This document shows, piece after piece, positions 23,045 through 31,453 of a DNA stretch of 46,761 nt (position 1 is its first letter; each line of letters starts with the position of its first letter). A program made the position numbers and the translations under genes. Under the pieces are notes generated by a model that was not told the origin of the DNA, searched no databases, and was given only the letters and a program-made list of their open reading frames with translations. The DNA lies in contig CAKRRH010000011.1 in assembly GCA_934394855.1 (NCBI GenBank), positions 1 through 46,761 of the forward strand. Reading direction: 5' to 3'. This DNA is from an uncultured Eubacteriales bacterium (GTDB lineage: Bacteria > Bacillota > Clostridia > Oscillospirales > Acutalibacteraceae).

Positions 23045-24334
23045 TTGGACAAGCTTATCATTAACGGTGCAAAACCGCTTCACGGCGAAGTAACGATCAG
23101 CGGCGCTAAAAACGCCGCGGTTGCAATCATTCCTGCGGCGATTCTTTCGGACGGCGTTTGCCGAATTGAAAATGTACCGGACATTGCAGATGTAAATTCT
23201 ATTATAAATATATTATATGAACTCGGTGCGTCGATTAAATATATCAATCCGACGACGGTTGAGATCGACCCGAAAGGCGTCAAGACTCATGTTGTACCCT
23301 ATTCAATGACAAAACAGTCAAGAGGTTCTTCATATTTCATGGGAACAATGCTTGGAAAGTTCAACAAAGCGCTTGTTGCGCCTCCCGGCGGATGTGATTT
23401 CGGCGTGCGCCCGATCAATTTGCACACAAAAGGCTTCAGAATGCTCGGAGCTACTGTCGAGATGGTAAACGGAATGGTTGACATCAAGGCAGACAAGCTC
23501 GTCGGAGCGGCTATTTACATGGATAACGTTTCCGTCGGCGCCACAATAAACGTAATGCTTGCCGCTGTCAAAGCGTCGGGTCTTACCGTGATTGACAATG
23601 CCGCAAAAGAGCCGCATATTGTCGATTTGGCTAACTTTTTGAACTCAATGGGCGCTGACATTCGAGGAGCAGGCACCGATGTTATCAAAATTTACGGCGT
23701 CAAGAGCCTTCACGGCACAACATATTCAATAATCCCCGATCAGATCGAGGCAGGAACATATATGGTAGCGGCGGCTGCCGCAGGCGGAAATGTTTTGGTG
23801 AAAAATGTTATCCCGAAACATATGGAATCGATCAGCACAAAGCTTGAGGAAGCAGGGGTCACGATTGAGAAATATGACGATTCGATCAGAGTGATCTCCG
23901 ACGGCAACCTGGTCGGCTGCAGCGTTCGCACAATGCCCCATCCGGGCTTTCCTACCGACATGCAGCCGCAGATCGTCACAATGCTGTCGATTGCAAAGGG
24001 TACATCGATCGTAAACGAGCTTGTTTGGGACAACCGCTTTAAATATGTCGATTATCTTACAAGAATGAACGCTCAGATCAAGGTCAACGGTCATGTTGCG
24101 GTAATTGAGGGCGTCGATCATCTTGAGGGCGCGCCGGTCAAGGCTGTCGATTTAAGAGCGGGCGCGGCAATGATCATTGCAGGGCTCATGGCTCACGGCA
24201 CCACCGAGATCGAGGACATTCATCACATCGACCGCGGATATGAGAAGTATGTCGAAAAGCTAACCGGAATCGGTGCGGATATTCGCAGAATCACCGTTGA
24301 TGACGATGATAATGAGCAGGCAAACGCAGGCTGA
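23045..24334 (+). CDS. murA: UDP-GlcNAc enolpyruvyl transferase MurA
   Basis: MurA transfers enolpyruvate from PEP to UDP-N-acetylglucosamine, the first committed step of peptidoglycan synthesis. The 429-residue protein has the N-terminal GAKPLHGEVTISGAKNAAVAI and the active-site loop PPGGCDFGVRPINLH. The reactive Cys is at about residue 117; this residue is the fosfomycin target, so the enzyme is of the sensitive type. The C-terminal DLRAGAAMIIAGL is also present. I chose TTG at 23045, since AAGGAG lies 8 bp before it; a GTG at 23036 overlaps that site. It has a long leader with two hairpins and its own terminator. Confidence 0.96.
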   Translation: MDKLIINGAKPLHGEVTISGAKNAAVAIIPAAILSDGVCRIENVPDIADVNSIINILYELGASIKYINPTTVEIDPKGVKTHVVPYSMTKQSRGSSYFMGTMLGKFNKALVAPPGGCDFGVRPINLHTKGFRMLGATVEMVNGMVDIKADKLVGAAIYMDNVSVGATINVMLAAVKASGLTVIDNAAKEPHIVDLANFLNSMGADIRGAGTDVIKIYGVKSLHGTTYSIIPDQIEAGTYMVAAAAAGGNVLVKNVIPKHMESISTKLEEAGVTIEKYDDSIRVISDGNLVGCSVRTMPHPGFPTDMQPQIVTMLSIAKGTSIVNELVWDNRFKYVDYLTRMNAQIKVNGHVAVIEGVDHLEGAPVKAVDLRAGAAMIIAGLMAHGTTEIEDIHHIDRGYEKYVEKLTGIGADIRRITVDDDDNEQANAG

Positions 24335-24346
24335 ATTTGATAATGT

Positions 24347-24385
24347 AAATCCGTTTTGAAAACTAAAATTCAAAGCGGATTTTTT
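24347..24385 (+). terminator. murA terminator
   Basis: AAATCCGTTTTGAA pairs with TTCAAAGCGGATTT (one G-T pair) and is followed by TTT. Confidence 0.85.
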
Positions 24386-24427
24386 GATGTCATAATTTGT
24401 CTAAATATAACAAAGAATGTCGATTAT

Positions 24428-24473
24428 CTCGGCGAAATGCCGAGTTGACAAAGACGGGTATATAAAATATAAT
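24428..24473 (+). promoter_or_regulatory. Promoter and palindrome before the cohesin operon
   Basis: The promoter is full consensus: TTGACA (24445-24450), 17-bp spacer, TATAAT (24468-24473). The palindrome CTCGGC-gaaat-GCCGAG (24428-24444) abuts the -35 box and could be an operator or activator site. Confidence 0.75.
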
Positions 24474-24507
24474 ATATATGTATAAATGTGTAAGGACGGT
24501 TCAAACA

Positions 24508-25356
24508 ATGAAAAGAATAATTGCAATGATAATCACAGTCATGATAGCAATGTCGGCGGTCGGTTTGACTGCTTTTGCGGCGGATCAGACAACCGCAAAA
24601 AGCGGCATGATCACAATAGACAGCAAGGATGTTAAAGCCGGCAAAGACTTCAGCGTTGCCGTGAACATGACCGAAAACCCGGGAATTTTCGGAATGACCG
24701 TGGCGATCGTGTTTGACAAGAACGCAATCACATATAAAAATGCAACTCAGGACGGTAAGGTGTTTGACAAAGACGGCGAAATCATTGTAAACGACAGCTA
24801 TAAAACAGACGGCAAAATAATCATCAGCCCGCTCATCAACGGATATGATAAAAACTGCTCAAAAACAGGAAAACTCATCACCTTGAATTTCAAGGCAAAC
24901 GATAATGCTAAAAACGGCAGCTACAGCATTACCCCGAGCGTTTTCCAGGACGGCAAGAACGACGGCAGTGCGTTTAATGTTGACGGAGCGTTGGTCCCGT
25001 TCAAATTTACAAGCGGTGTTGTAACGATCAGCGGCGGCGCAAAGGCTGACGCAGCTTCTGATAACAATTCGGCAACAACCGACAACGGCTCTGCGGACAA
25101 TAATTCGGATAACAGCGCCGAGACCGCTGCAACAAACGCTGAAAATGATGGTTCAAACAGCAATCAAACCGAAAGCGGAGTTGAAATCGGCGGAACGGCA
25201 AAAAATGAGGCGAATTCTCAAGGCTCGGCAATTCCGTGGATAATCGTCGGAGTGCTTGTTTTGGTTGTTGCGGCAGTTGCTGTGATGATCGTTGTGCAAA
25301 AGAAGAAAAATCCGGATTTAAAAAACGACGAATCGGATAAAACAGATAAACAATAA
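24508..25356 (+). CDS. Membrane-anchored single-cohesin protein
   Basis: A 282-residue surface protein. Residues 1-25 are a signal peptide (ending LTAFA). Residues 33-172 match a cohesin domain: a beta-rich start (DVKAGKDFSVAVNMTENPGI) followed by the typical FGMTVAIVFDKNAITYKN, then TGKLITLNFKA and a closing GVVTISGG. Residues 175-238 are a Ser/Asn/Ala/Glu linker. One membrane helix (240-262) and a basic-acidic tail of about 20 residues follow. There is no LPXTG motif, S-layer domain or dockerin, so it should be fixed in the membrane by its helix. Cohesins bind dockerins through calcium-dependent contacts. The next gene, 19 bp on, encodes a dockerin protein. I chose the ATG at 24508 after AAGGACGG. 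Confidence 0.83.
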   Translation: MKRIIAMIITVMIAMSAVGLTAFAADQTTAKSGMITIDSKDVKAGKDFSVAVNMTENPGIFGMTVAIVFDKNAITYKNATQDGKVFDKDGEIIVNDSYKTDGKIIISPLINGYDKNCSKTGKLITLNFKANDNAKNGSYSITPSVFQDGKNDGSAFNVDGALVPFKFTSGVVTISGGAKADAASDNNSATTDNGSADNNSDNSAETAATNAENDGSNSNQTESGVEIGGTAKNEANSQGSAIPWIIVGVLVLVVAAVAVMIVVQKKKNPDLKNDESDKTDKQ

Positions 25357-25375
25357 TATTTATAAGGAGTGCAGT

Positions 25376-27145
25376 ATGAAAAAAATCAGACTTATTTCAT
25401 CAATGCTTTGCGTGCTTTTGGCATTCGGAACAATTTTCGGAGTGACAGTCTCGGCACAGGAAAACAAAATCAGCTTTGTAACCGTTGAAAAGCAATATCT
25501 TGCAGGTGCAAAATCGGTTTCAAACGCAGAACTCGACAAGGCGATTGTCGACGGTTGGAATTCCATGAAAGAGTCGATAAATATTTCAAAATATAATATA
25601 TCCGTTGACGACATTACGGATTATTATTTCAATCTTGTTTATAACAATCCCGAATATTTCTATGTAAAAACGGAATATCAGGCGTCCTATAACCCGATTA
25701 CCAACACGATTTCCAGTATTAAGCCGACCTATCTTGTGTCTGAGAATGAGCTTTCTGGCTATCGAACAAAATTCGACTCGGCGGTTGAGAAGATAATGAG
25801 CCATGTCGATAGCACAATGAGCGATTTTGACAAGGTTTTGACGCTCCATGACGCTTTGGCAATGAACTGTCAGTATGATGAGGACTACTATCTCGGAAAC
25901 AAAATCGGAGATATGTCTTACACAGCATATGGCGCATTTGTTGACCAAAATGCGGTTTGCCAGGGCTATTCGCTTGCTTACAAGCTTTTGCTTGATAAAT
26001 GCGGCGTTGAATCGACCTTTGCTTCAAGCAATTCGATCAACCATATGTGGAACATTGTAAAGCTCGGCGGAAAATATTATCATGTTGATGTAACATGGGA
26101 CGACGGCAGAATAGCTTCCGCAGGCAATTATTACGATGTATCGGGCAATGTTTCTCATGTATATTTTCTTCAGACCGACGCAGAGGTTAAGGAAGCGAAG
26201 AATGCCAATGATATGAAAGCAAGCGTCAAAGCTACCGATAAAAAATATTCGGACGCATTTTTCCGTTACACTAACCCGACAAATATATTCGTTGTCGGCG
26301 GCGCTTATTATTATATCAACACAACCGGCGATGTGGTAAAGAGAGTCAATGATGTTGAAACAACCCTCTATAAAATCAACAGCGCAAGATGGGATAATAA
26401 GGGCAATAAATACAGAACATGGATTCCGGCATATGCAATGCTCGGAAAAATGAATGACGATTTATATTTCAATGAGTCAAACAGTATTACAAAGCTCTCG
26501 ATTCAGACCGGAAATGCGTCAAAACTGTGCGATTTGAAACTCCCGAATAATGAAATAGCCGTCGGACTTTGCATAATTGACGGCGTGGTTTACTATGATA
26601 AACAAAATTCGGGCGGACAAATCACTCAAATAATCAAACCTGATGTATTTGTAGGCATTGATTACAGCTTCACGGTTGACATTACAAAAGACGGCAAAGC
26701 GATCACAGACGAAATAATCTACGGCTATGTCGGCGATGAATATAAAGTTACGATCAAGGGGCTTTATGAAACCGACGACAGCTACGACATATCCGTTCTC
26801 AACCCCGATGCTGCCGAATATGACGAAGAAACGGGCACAATAACGCTTTTGGGCGAAGGTCAGACATATTTCACGGTAACATCGATCAAAAGCTCGCTGA
26901 TGTTTACGGTTTTGTTCAACATCTCCGATAAGCAAAATGTTATGCTCGGCGATGTCAACGGCGACAAGGCAATCAACATGAAGGATGTTTTGTTCATGAG
27001 AAAATATATTGCGGGTCAGTCGGTCAGCAACTTCAACGAGATAAGCGCAGATGTTAATTGTGATGAGAGAATCAACATGAAAGATGTTCTTCTAATGAGA
27101 AAGTACATTGCAGGTTATCCGGTTCATTTCGGAAAAGCATCATAA
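25376..27145 (+). CDS. Secreted transglutaminase-like dockerin protein
   Basis: A 589-residue exported protein. A signal peptide covers residues 1-27. Residues 30-290 contain a transglutaminase-like core with a plausible triad: Cys195 (AVCQGYSLAYKLLL), His223 (NHMWNIVKLGGKYYHVD) and Asp238 (VDVTWDD). Such domains may act as cysteine peptidases, crosslinkers or peptidoglycan/glycan-linked hydrolases; the substrate is unknown. Residues 310-430 look like beta-propeller or repeat strands, and 440-515 like an Ig-type domain. Residues 525-585 are a dockerin with loops DVNGDKAINMKD and DVNCDERINMKD. It lies 19 bp after the cohesin gene with an AAGGAG site, so the two form an operon. Confidence 0.85.
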   Translation: MKKIRLISSMLCVLLAFGTIFGVTVSAQENKISFVTVEKQYLAGAKSVSNAELDKAIVDGWNSMKESINISKYNISVDDITDYYFNLVYNNPEYFYVKTEYQASYNPITNTISSIKPTYLVSENELSGYRTKFDSAVEKIMSHVDSTMSDFDKVLTLHDALAMNCQYDEDYYLGNKIGDMSYTAYGAFVDQNAVCQGYSLAYKLLLDKCGVESTFASSNSINHMWNIVKLGGKYYHVDVTWDDGRIASAGNYYDVSGNVSHVYFLQTDAEVKEAKNANDMKASVKATDKKYSDAFFRYTNPTNIFVVGGAYYYINTTGDVVKRVNDVETTLYKINSARWDNKGNKYRTWIPAYAMLGKMNDDLYFNESNSITKLSIQTGNASKLCDLKLPNNEIAVGLCIIDGVVYYDKQNSGGQITQIIKPDVFVGIDYSFTVDITKDGKAITDEIIYGYVGDEYKVTIKGLYETDDSYDISVLNPDAAEYDEETGTITLLGEGQTYFTVTSIKSSLMFTVLFNISDKQNVMLGDVNGDKAINMKDVLFMRKYIAGQSVSNFNEISADVNCDERINMKDVLLMRKYIAGYPVHFGKAS

Positions 27146-27162
27146 ATTTAACAAAAATCATT

Positions 27163-27199
27163 AAAACGCAGTTGATGAATTTTCGTTGACTGCGTTTTT
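27163..27199 (+). terminator. Terminator of the cohesin operon
   Basis: AAAACGCAGT pairs with ACTGCGTTTT; a fifth T and G follow. Confidence 0.8.
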
Positions 27200-27264
27200 G
27201 TTATACATTTTTCCATAAAAAGAATTTTTTTCATTTTAAGACAATCATTTTTGCGCCGCTGCTG

Positions 27265-27293
27265 TTGACTAATCTTTTAAAACAAGTTATAAT
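27265..27293 (+). promoter_or_regulatory. Promoter of the darA-holB-ricT unit
   Basis: TTGACT (27265-27270), 17-bp spacer, TATAAT (27288-27293). A TATAATT/AATTATA inverted repeat spans the start point (27288-27310). Confidence 0.75.
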
Positions 27294-27360
27294 TATTGTG
27301 TGCAATTATAATTGTACGAATTTACACTTGGTTTTACCTTTTTGGAGGTCAGTTTTAATT

Positions 27361-27684
27361 ATGAAGCTTGTCATCGCAATCGTAAACAACGACGACGCAA
27401 CAAATGTTGCAAACGAACTGCTTAACAAGGGTTATCCTGCTACCAAAATGGCAAGTACAGGCGGATTTTTGCGCCTCGGAAACACCACATTTTTGGTTGG
27501 CGTAAGCGAAAAGGATGTTGACAGCGTTCTTGAAATAATCAAGGAACATTCAAGCAAGAGAATGCAGTTGATTTCCGACAACGAACCATATAGCATAACG
27601 GATAAACCGCAGCAGACCGTTCAGGTAACCGTCGGCGGTGCTACTGTTTTTGTTGTCGATGTCGATAGATTTGAAAAACTGTAA
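27361..27684 (+). CDS. darA: Cyclic di-AMP receptor DarA (PstA)
   Basis: A 107-residue PII-like trimeric protein that binds c-di-AMP in Firmicutes. Diagnostic parts are KLVIAIVNNDDA at the start, MASTGGFLRLGNTTFLVGV in the middle and VGGATVFVVDVDRFEKL at the end. The ATG at 27361 follows TTGGAGG. It begins the darA-holB-ricT-trmN-rsmI block that is conserved in Bacillus and Clostridia; here yaaR, often the next gene, is missing. The darA stop and holB start overlap as TAATG. What it signals to is still unclear in the family. Confidence 0.94.
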   Translation: MKLVIAIVNNDDATNVANELLNKGYPATKMASTGGFLRLGNTTFLVGVSEKDVDSVLEIIKEHSSKRMQLISDNEPYSITDKPQQTVQVTVGGATVFVVDVDRFEKL

Positions 27685-28553
27685 TGTCGGATAATTTTTC
27701 AGATAACATAAATAATGCAGGTGAGGGCGTCATCAGTGAAAATTTAAAATCGCTGATAAACGGCGGCGGTGCCGGACACGCAATGCTTTTTGAGGGTAAA
27801 AATGCGCTATTAAACGCTGATTACTATGCAAAAGCAATGGTATGTGCGGGGCAGGTGCGCCCTTGCGGCGAGTGCGTTGCTTGCAAAAAAGCAGATGAGC
27901 GCAATCACCCCGACATAATCTACTTAGAACCGGATAAGCCGTCAAACCCCTACCCGGTTGATGTGATTCGTTCGATTCGCTCCGACGCAATAGTCATGCC
28001 GAACGAGGCAAAGCAAAAGGTATATATTTTTACAAAGGCGGACAACATTTCGGTAACATCACAAAATGCGCTGCTGAAAATCCTTGAAGAGCCGCCCGAA
28101 TTTGTATGCTTTGCAATTTGCTGTGACAAAAAGGAAATGCTGCTTGATACGATAATCTCACGAGTGACCGAGATTTCGTGCGGAGCGGCGAACGCGCCTG
28201 AAATTGATGAAGAAACGCTTGAAAAATGCAGAGAGATAATCAAAACAACGCTCAGCGGCAGAGAATATGATTTAATCAAGGCGACCGTTTCGCTCAGTTC
28301 AAAGGACAGCTTTGAAAAGGTGCTTTTCGGGCTTAAATCGATAATTCGAGAGCTCTATTTAATTAAATCCGGTGTAAGAAATGATGAATTCAGCGATTTT
28401 TCAAAGCAAATTTCGCCGAAAATCACGCTGAAGGTTGCAATGAGACTCAACGACACGGTTGACGACACGCTGCAAAATATTGCGGCAAATGCAAATATGC
28501 AGTTAAATTTGACCCGATTTTGCTCGAAAATGAAGCAGTCGGCGGGACAGTAA
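27684..28553 (+). CDS. holB: DNA polymerase III delta' subunit
   Basis: A 289-residue clamp-loader subunit. The N-terminus has a degenerate Walker-like segment (GGGAGHAMLFEGKN), then a zinc motif (CGECVACKK). NALLKILEEPPEFVCFAICC is the typical ATPase sensor region. Delta' subunits do not hydrolyse ATP, which fits the weak Walker motif. It overlaps darA by one base and is followed by ricT, the expected order. Confidence 0.9.
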   Translation: MSDNFSDNINNAGEGVISENLKSLINGGGAGHAMLFEGKNALLNADYYAKAMVCAGQVRPCGECVACKKADERNHPDIIYLEPDKPSNPYPVDVIRSIRSDAIVMPNEAKQKVYIFTKADNISVTSQNALLKILEEPPEFVCFAICCDKKEMLLDTIISRVTEISCGAANAPEIDEETLEKCREIIKTTLSGREYDLIKATVSLSSKDSFEKVLFGLKSIIRELYLIKSGVRNDEFSDFSKQISPKITLKVAMRLNDTVDDTLQNIAANANMQLNLTRFCSKMKQSAGQ

Positions 28554-28612
28554 GGAATATTATTTTAACGAAAGGAATATGCTCAAAATAAAGAGCGTTT
28601 TTGGTACTATAT

Positions 28613-29509
28613 ATGACCGAAGTTATCGGTGTAAGATTTCGAGGAACAGGAAAAGTATATTATTTTTCGCCAAACGGACAAAAGCTTGACGAGGGCGAAG
28701 CGGTAATTGTCGAAACGGCAAGAGGCGTTGAATTTGCCCGTGTTTCGATGAAAAACAAGCAGGTTGAGGACGAGGCGATTGTAAAGCCGCTTAAAAGCAT
28801 TATTCGTGTTGCAAGCACGGAGGACGAACGCAAATATGCCGAAAATCTTGAAAAAGAGAAAAAGGCATATGAAATTTGCCTGAAAAAAATTGCGAATCAC
28901 AAGCTTGACATGAAGCTGACAAATGTTGAATATTCATTTGACAACAGCAAAATCGTGTTTTTCTTCACAGCCGACGGTCGTGTTGATTTCCGTGAGCTTG
29001 TAAAGGATCTGGCGTCGGAATTTCATACACGAATCGAATTGCGCCAAATCGGCGTTCGTGATGAAGCAAAAATGCTCGACGGCGTAGGAATTTGCGGTCA
29101 GCCGTTTTGCTGCGCAAGATTTTTGGATGATTTTCAGCCGGTTTCGATCAAAATGGCAAAAGAGCAAAATCTGAGCCCGAATCCGACAAAAATATCGGGT
29201 TCGTGCGGAAGACTGATGTGCTGTCTTAAATATGAACACGACACCTATGAGGCGCTTCTCAAGGAAACTCCGTGCCAGGGTTCGGTCGTATCAACTCCCG
29301 ACGGCAAAGGCGTTGTGACCGACGTCAGCCTGCTCAAAGGCAAGTTGAAGGTTCATTTGGACAAAAATCCGGATTCGGCTCCTGCGGTCTATGATGTCAA
29401 GGATGTTAAGACGCTTTCCAAAGGCTCTCATTCTCACAATCGCAAGCGTGAAAAGGACATAATTGAGGAATATGACGAAAAAAACGGCAACAATTCACAA
29501 AAGGGTTAA
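28613..29509 (+). CDS. ricT: RicT (YaaT), PSP1-domain protein
   Basis: A 298-residue protein with the PSP1 C-terminal domain. In B. subtilis RicT works with RicA and RicF in mRNA maturation by RNase Y and in sporulation control, and that complex binds iron-sulfur clusters. The cysteine motifs are clear: GICGQPFCCARF and GSCGRLMCCLKYE. The N-terminus is EVIGVRFRGTGKVYYFSPNG. The C-terminal 25 residues are charged and probably disordered. I chose the ATG at 28613; no ribosome site is clear, and a TTG at 28601 is possible. Gene order around it is as in Bacillus. Confidence 0.93.
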   Translation: MTEVIGVRFRGTGKVYYFSPNGQKLDEGEAVIVETARGVEFARVSMKNKQVEDEAIVKPLKSIIRVASTEDERKYAENLEKEKKAYEICLKKIANHKLDMKLTNVEYSFDNSKIVFFFTADGRVDFRELVKDLASEFHTRIELRQIGVRDEAKMLDGVGICGQPFCCARFLDDFQPVSIKMAKEQNLSPNPTKISGSCGRLMCCLKYEHDTYEALLKETPCQGSVVSTPDGKGVVTDVSLLKGKLKVHLDKNPDSAPAVYDVKDVKTLSKGSHSHNRKREKDIIEEYDEKNGNNSQKG

Positions 29510-29546
29510 AAATCGCTTAACTAATTGTAAAATTAAAAAATAATGG

Positions 29547-29575
29547 TTGCAAAATACGACAGTATATGATAGAAT
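29547..29575 (+). promoter_or_regulatory. Promoter of the ferredoxin gene
   Basis: TTGCAA (29547-29552), 17-bp spacer, TAGAAT (29570-29575), followed by GGAGG before the ATG. Confidence 0.72.
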
Positions 29576-29599
29576 AAACGCAAATGGAGGTGTATTCAA

Positions 29600-29767
29600 A
29601 TGGCATATAAAATTTCTGACGACTGCATTGCTTGCGGTTCATGCGCATCTGTTTGCCCGTGCGAAGCTATTTCAGAAGGCGACGGCAAATATGAAATCGA
29701 CGCTGACAAATGTGCTTCTTGCGGTGCTTGCGCTGATCAGTGCCCCGTTGAAGCAATTTCAGAGTAA
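29600..29767 (+). CDS. 2[4Fe-4S] ferredoxin
   Basis: A 55-residue clostridial-type ferredoxin: starts MAYKISDDCIACGSC and has two CxxCxxCxxxCP clusters (CIACGSCASVCP and CASCGACADQCP). Each binds a [4Fe-4S] cluster, carrying low-potential electrons in the cytoplasm. The start is set by TGGAGG 10 bp before the ATG. It has its own promoter and a strong terminator, so it is a separate unit inserted between ricT and trmN, which are neighbours in Bacillus apart from yabA. Confidence 0.96.
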   Translation: MAYKISDDCIACGSCASVCPCEAISEGDGKYEIDADKCASCGACADQCPVEAISE

Positions 29768-29780
29768 TTACTAAATTTCC

Positions 29781-29814
29781 AAAAAGACGGGACAGCTTTT
29801 TGTTCCGTCTTTTT
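29781..29814 (+). terminator. Ferredoxin terminator
   Basis: AAAAAGACGGGA pairs with TTCCGTCTTTTT with one mismatch around a 10-nt loop. Confidence 0.85.
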
Positions 29815-29843
29815 CGTTATGGATTTTAAGTGAGGGTGTTTTT

Positions 29844-30611
29844 GTGGCAGGGTTAAAGTGCGAATATTTAGGACAGGGTGTCAGCGTTTTTTGCAGTGAT
29901 ACTCACAGATTCGGCACGGACGCCGTTTTGCTTCATCATTTTGCTTTGGGGCTTGAGCAAAACAAAGCCCGCCGAGCAAAGAGAATCATGGACATGGGCT
30001 GCGGCTGCGGAATAATTCCGATGTTATTTGCACGGGATGCGGCGGGTGCCGAGATTTATGCCGTTGATATTCAGGAAGAGGCGATTTCGCTTGTAAAGCG
30101 TGCCGCCGAATATTGCAAAACGCCGAATGTTCACCCGATTTTGTGCGATATAAATGAACTCATTGACAAATACCCCGAACTTAAAGGCTCGTTTGACCTG
30201 ATTACAATGAATCCGCCCTATAAACGGGCAGGGTCGGGACTGATGAGCGAAAATGAAGGACTTAACATTGCACGGTTTGAGTTAAAATGCAATTTTGACG
30301 ATATTTGCAAAACAGCCGCTAAGATGATCAAACCCGGCGGCAGATTTTGCGTGTGCAACCGCCCGAACAGGCTTGCCGACATGATTTGTGCAATGCGTAA
30401 ATATAAAATCGAGCCGAAGCGAATGATGAATGTATGCAACCGTGCGAGTGATGCACCGATGCTGGTTTTGGTCGAGGGAGTCATGTCGGGCAATGCCGAC
30501 ATGACGGTTTGTCCGCAATTTGTTTTGGAGGACGAACACGGAAAAATAACACAAAACGCTTTGAAAATGTACGAAAAATGGGATTATGAGCGAAAAACAC
30601 AAGGAGAATGA
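29844..30611 (+). CDS. trmN: tRNA1(Val) A37 N6-methyltransferase-like (YabB)
   Basis: A 255-residue class I SAM methyltransferase. Motif I is DMGCGCGIIPMLFA near residue 50, the acidic loop is AVDIQEE, and the catalytic NPPY (MNPPYKRAGSG) near residue 124 is typical of N6-adenine methylation. In E. coli the homologue modifies A37 of tRNA1(Val). GTG at 29844 has GAGGGT upstream. It overlaps the start region of rsmI, giving translational coupling, and has no clear promoter of its own after the ferredoxin terminator. Confidence 0.88.
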   Translation: MAGLKCEYLGQGVSVFCSDTHRFGTDAVLLHHFALGLEQNKARRAKRIMDMGCGCGIIPMLFARDAAGAEIYAVDIQEEAISLVKRAAEYCKTPNVHPILCDINELIDKYPELKGSFDLITMNPPYKRAGSGLMSENEGLNIARFELKCNFDDICKTAAKMIKPGGRFCVCNRPNRLADMICAMRKYKIEPKRMMNVCNRASDAPMLVLVEGVMSGNADMTVCPQFVLEDEHGKITQNALKMYEKWDYERKTQGE

Positions 30612-30613
30612 TG

Positions 30614-31447
30614 ATGAGCAAGCTGTATGTTGTCGGAACACCGATCGGAAATCTGTCCGACCTGTCGCCAAGAGCGATCGACACTTTAAGTAATGTTGAT
30701 TTCATTGCGGCGGAGGACACGAGAGTGACGCTGAAACTGCTCAATAAATTCGGAATTAAAACACGGCTTGAGAGTTATCATGAACATAACAAGTCGGAGC
30801 GTGGAACCGAAATTTTGCATGAGATCATGAGCGGAAAAAGCTGTGCGCTCGTGACCGATGCCGGAATGCCGGCAATATCGGACCCGGGCGAAGACCTTGT
30901 CAGACTGTGCAGAGAAGCGGGGGTTGAGGTCGAGTCGGTGCCAGGGCCTACCGCATTTGCAACGGCAATGGCGATTTCGGGAATGCGCTCAAACCGATTT
31001 ACATTTGAGGGATTTTTGAGCGTCAACAAAAAAACGAGATTTGAACACCTCAATTCGATAAAAAACGAACAGCGGACAATGATCTTCTATGAAGCTCCGC
31101 ACAAGCTTCGTGCAACGCTCAAGGATCTTTATGCGACACTCGGCGACAGAGAGATTGCAATTTGCCGTGAGCTTACGAAAATCCATGAGGAGGTCAAGCG
31201 GACAACCCTGTCGGTTGCGGCAAAAGAGATTTATGAACAAGCACGCCCTGTCGGCGAGTTTGTGCTGATTATTTCGGGAAAGCCCGAAAATGAAGAAGAG
31301 CGGGTATATACGATTGACGAGGCGGTCGAAATTGCACAGAAATATATTGCAGACGGAATGTCCTCGTCAAATGCGGCAAAAGCGGCGGCGCTTGACACCG
31401 GACTTAAAAAGGGCGACATTTACAAAGGTCTTGTTGAGGGAGAATGA
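30614..31447 (+). CDS. rsmI: 16S rRNA C1402 2'-O-methyltransferase
   Basis: RsmI methylates the ribose of C1402 in the 16S rRNA decoding centre. The 277-residue protein begins KLYVVGTPIGNLSDLSPRAI and contains FIAAEDTRVT, LVTDAGMPAISDPGE and VPGPTAFATA, all typical of the tetrapyrrole-methylase fold. Three ATGs lie in tandem at 30608, 30611 and 30614; the last has AAGGAG at 7-bp spacing and is preferred. The end (MSSSNAAKAAALDTGLKKGDIY) is a small helical domain. Its position after trmN matches Bacillus. Confidence 0.96.
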   Translation: MSKLYVVGTPIGNLSDLSPRAIDTLSNVDFIAAEDTRVTLKLLNKFGIKTRLESYHEHNKSERGTEILHEIMSGKSCALVTDAGMPAISDPGEDLVRLCREAGVEVESVPGPTAFATAMAISGMRSNRFTFEGFLSVNKKTRFEHLNSIKNEQRTMIFYEAPHKLRATLKDLYATLGDREIAICRELTKIHEEVKRTTLSVAAKEIYEQARPVGEFVLIISGKPENEEERVYTIDEAVEIAQKYIADGMSSSNAAKAAALDTGLKKGDIYKGLVEGE

Positions 31448-31453
31448 TAGGTT

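Noticed and set aside
23726..24121. Minus-strand frame of 131 codons inside murA
   Set aside because: murA is fully conserved over this region, so the opposite frame is a shadow.
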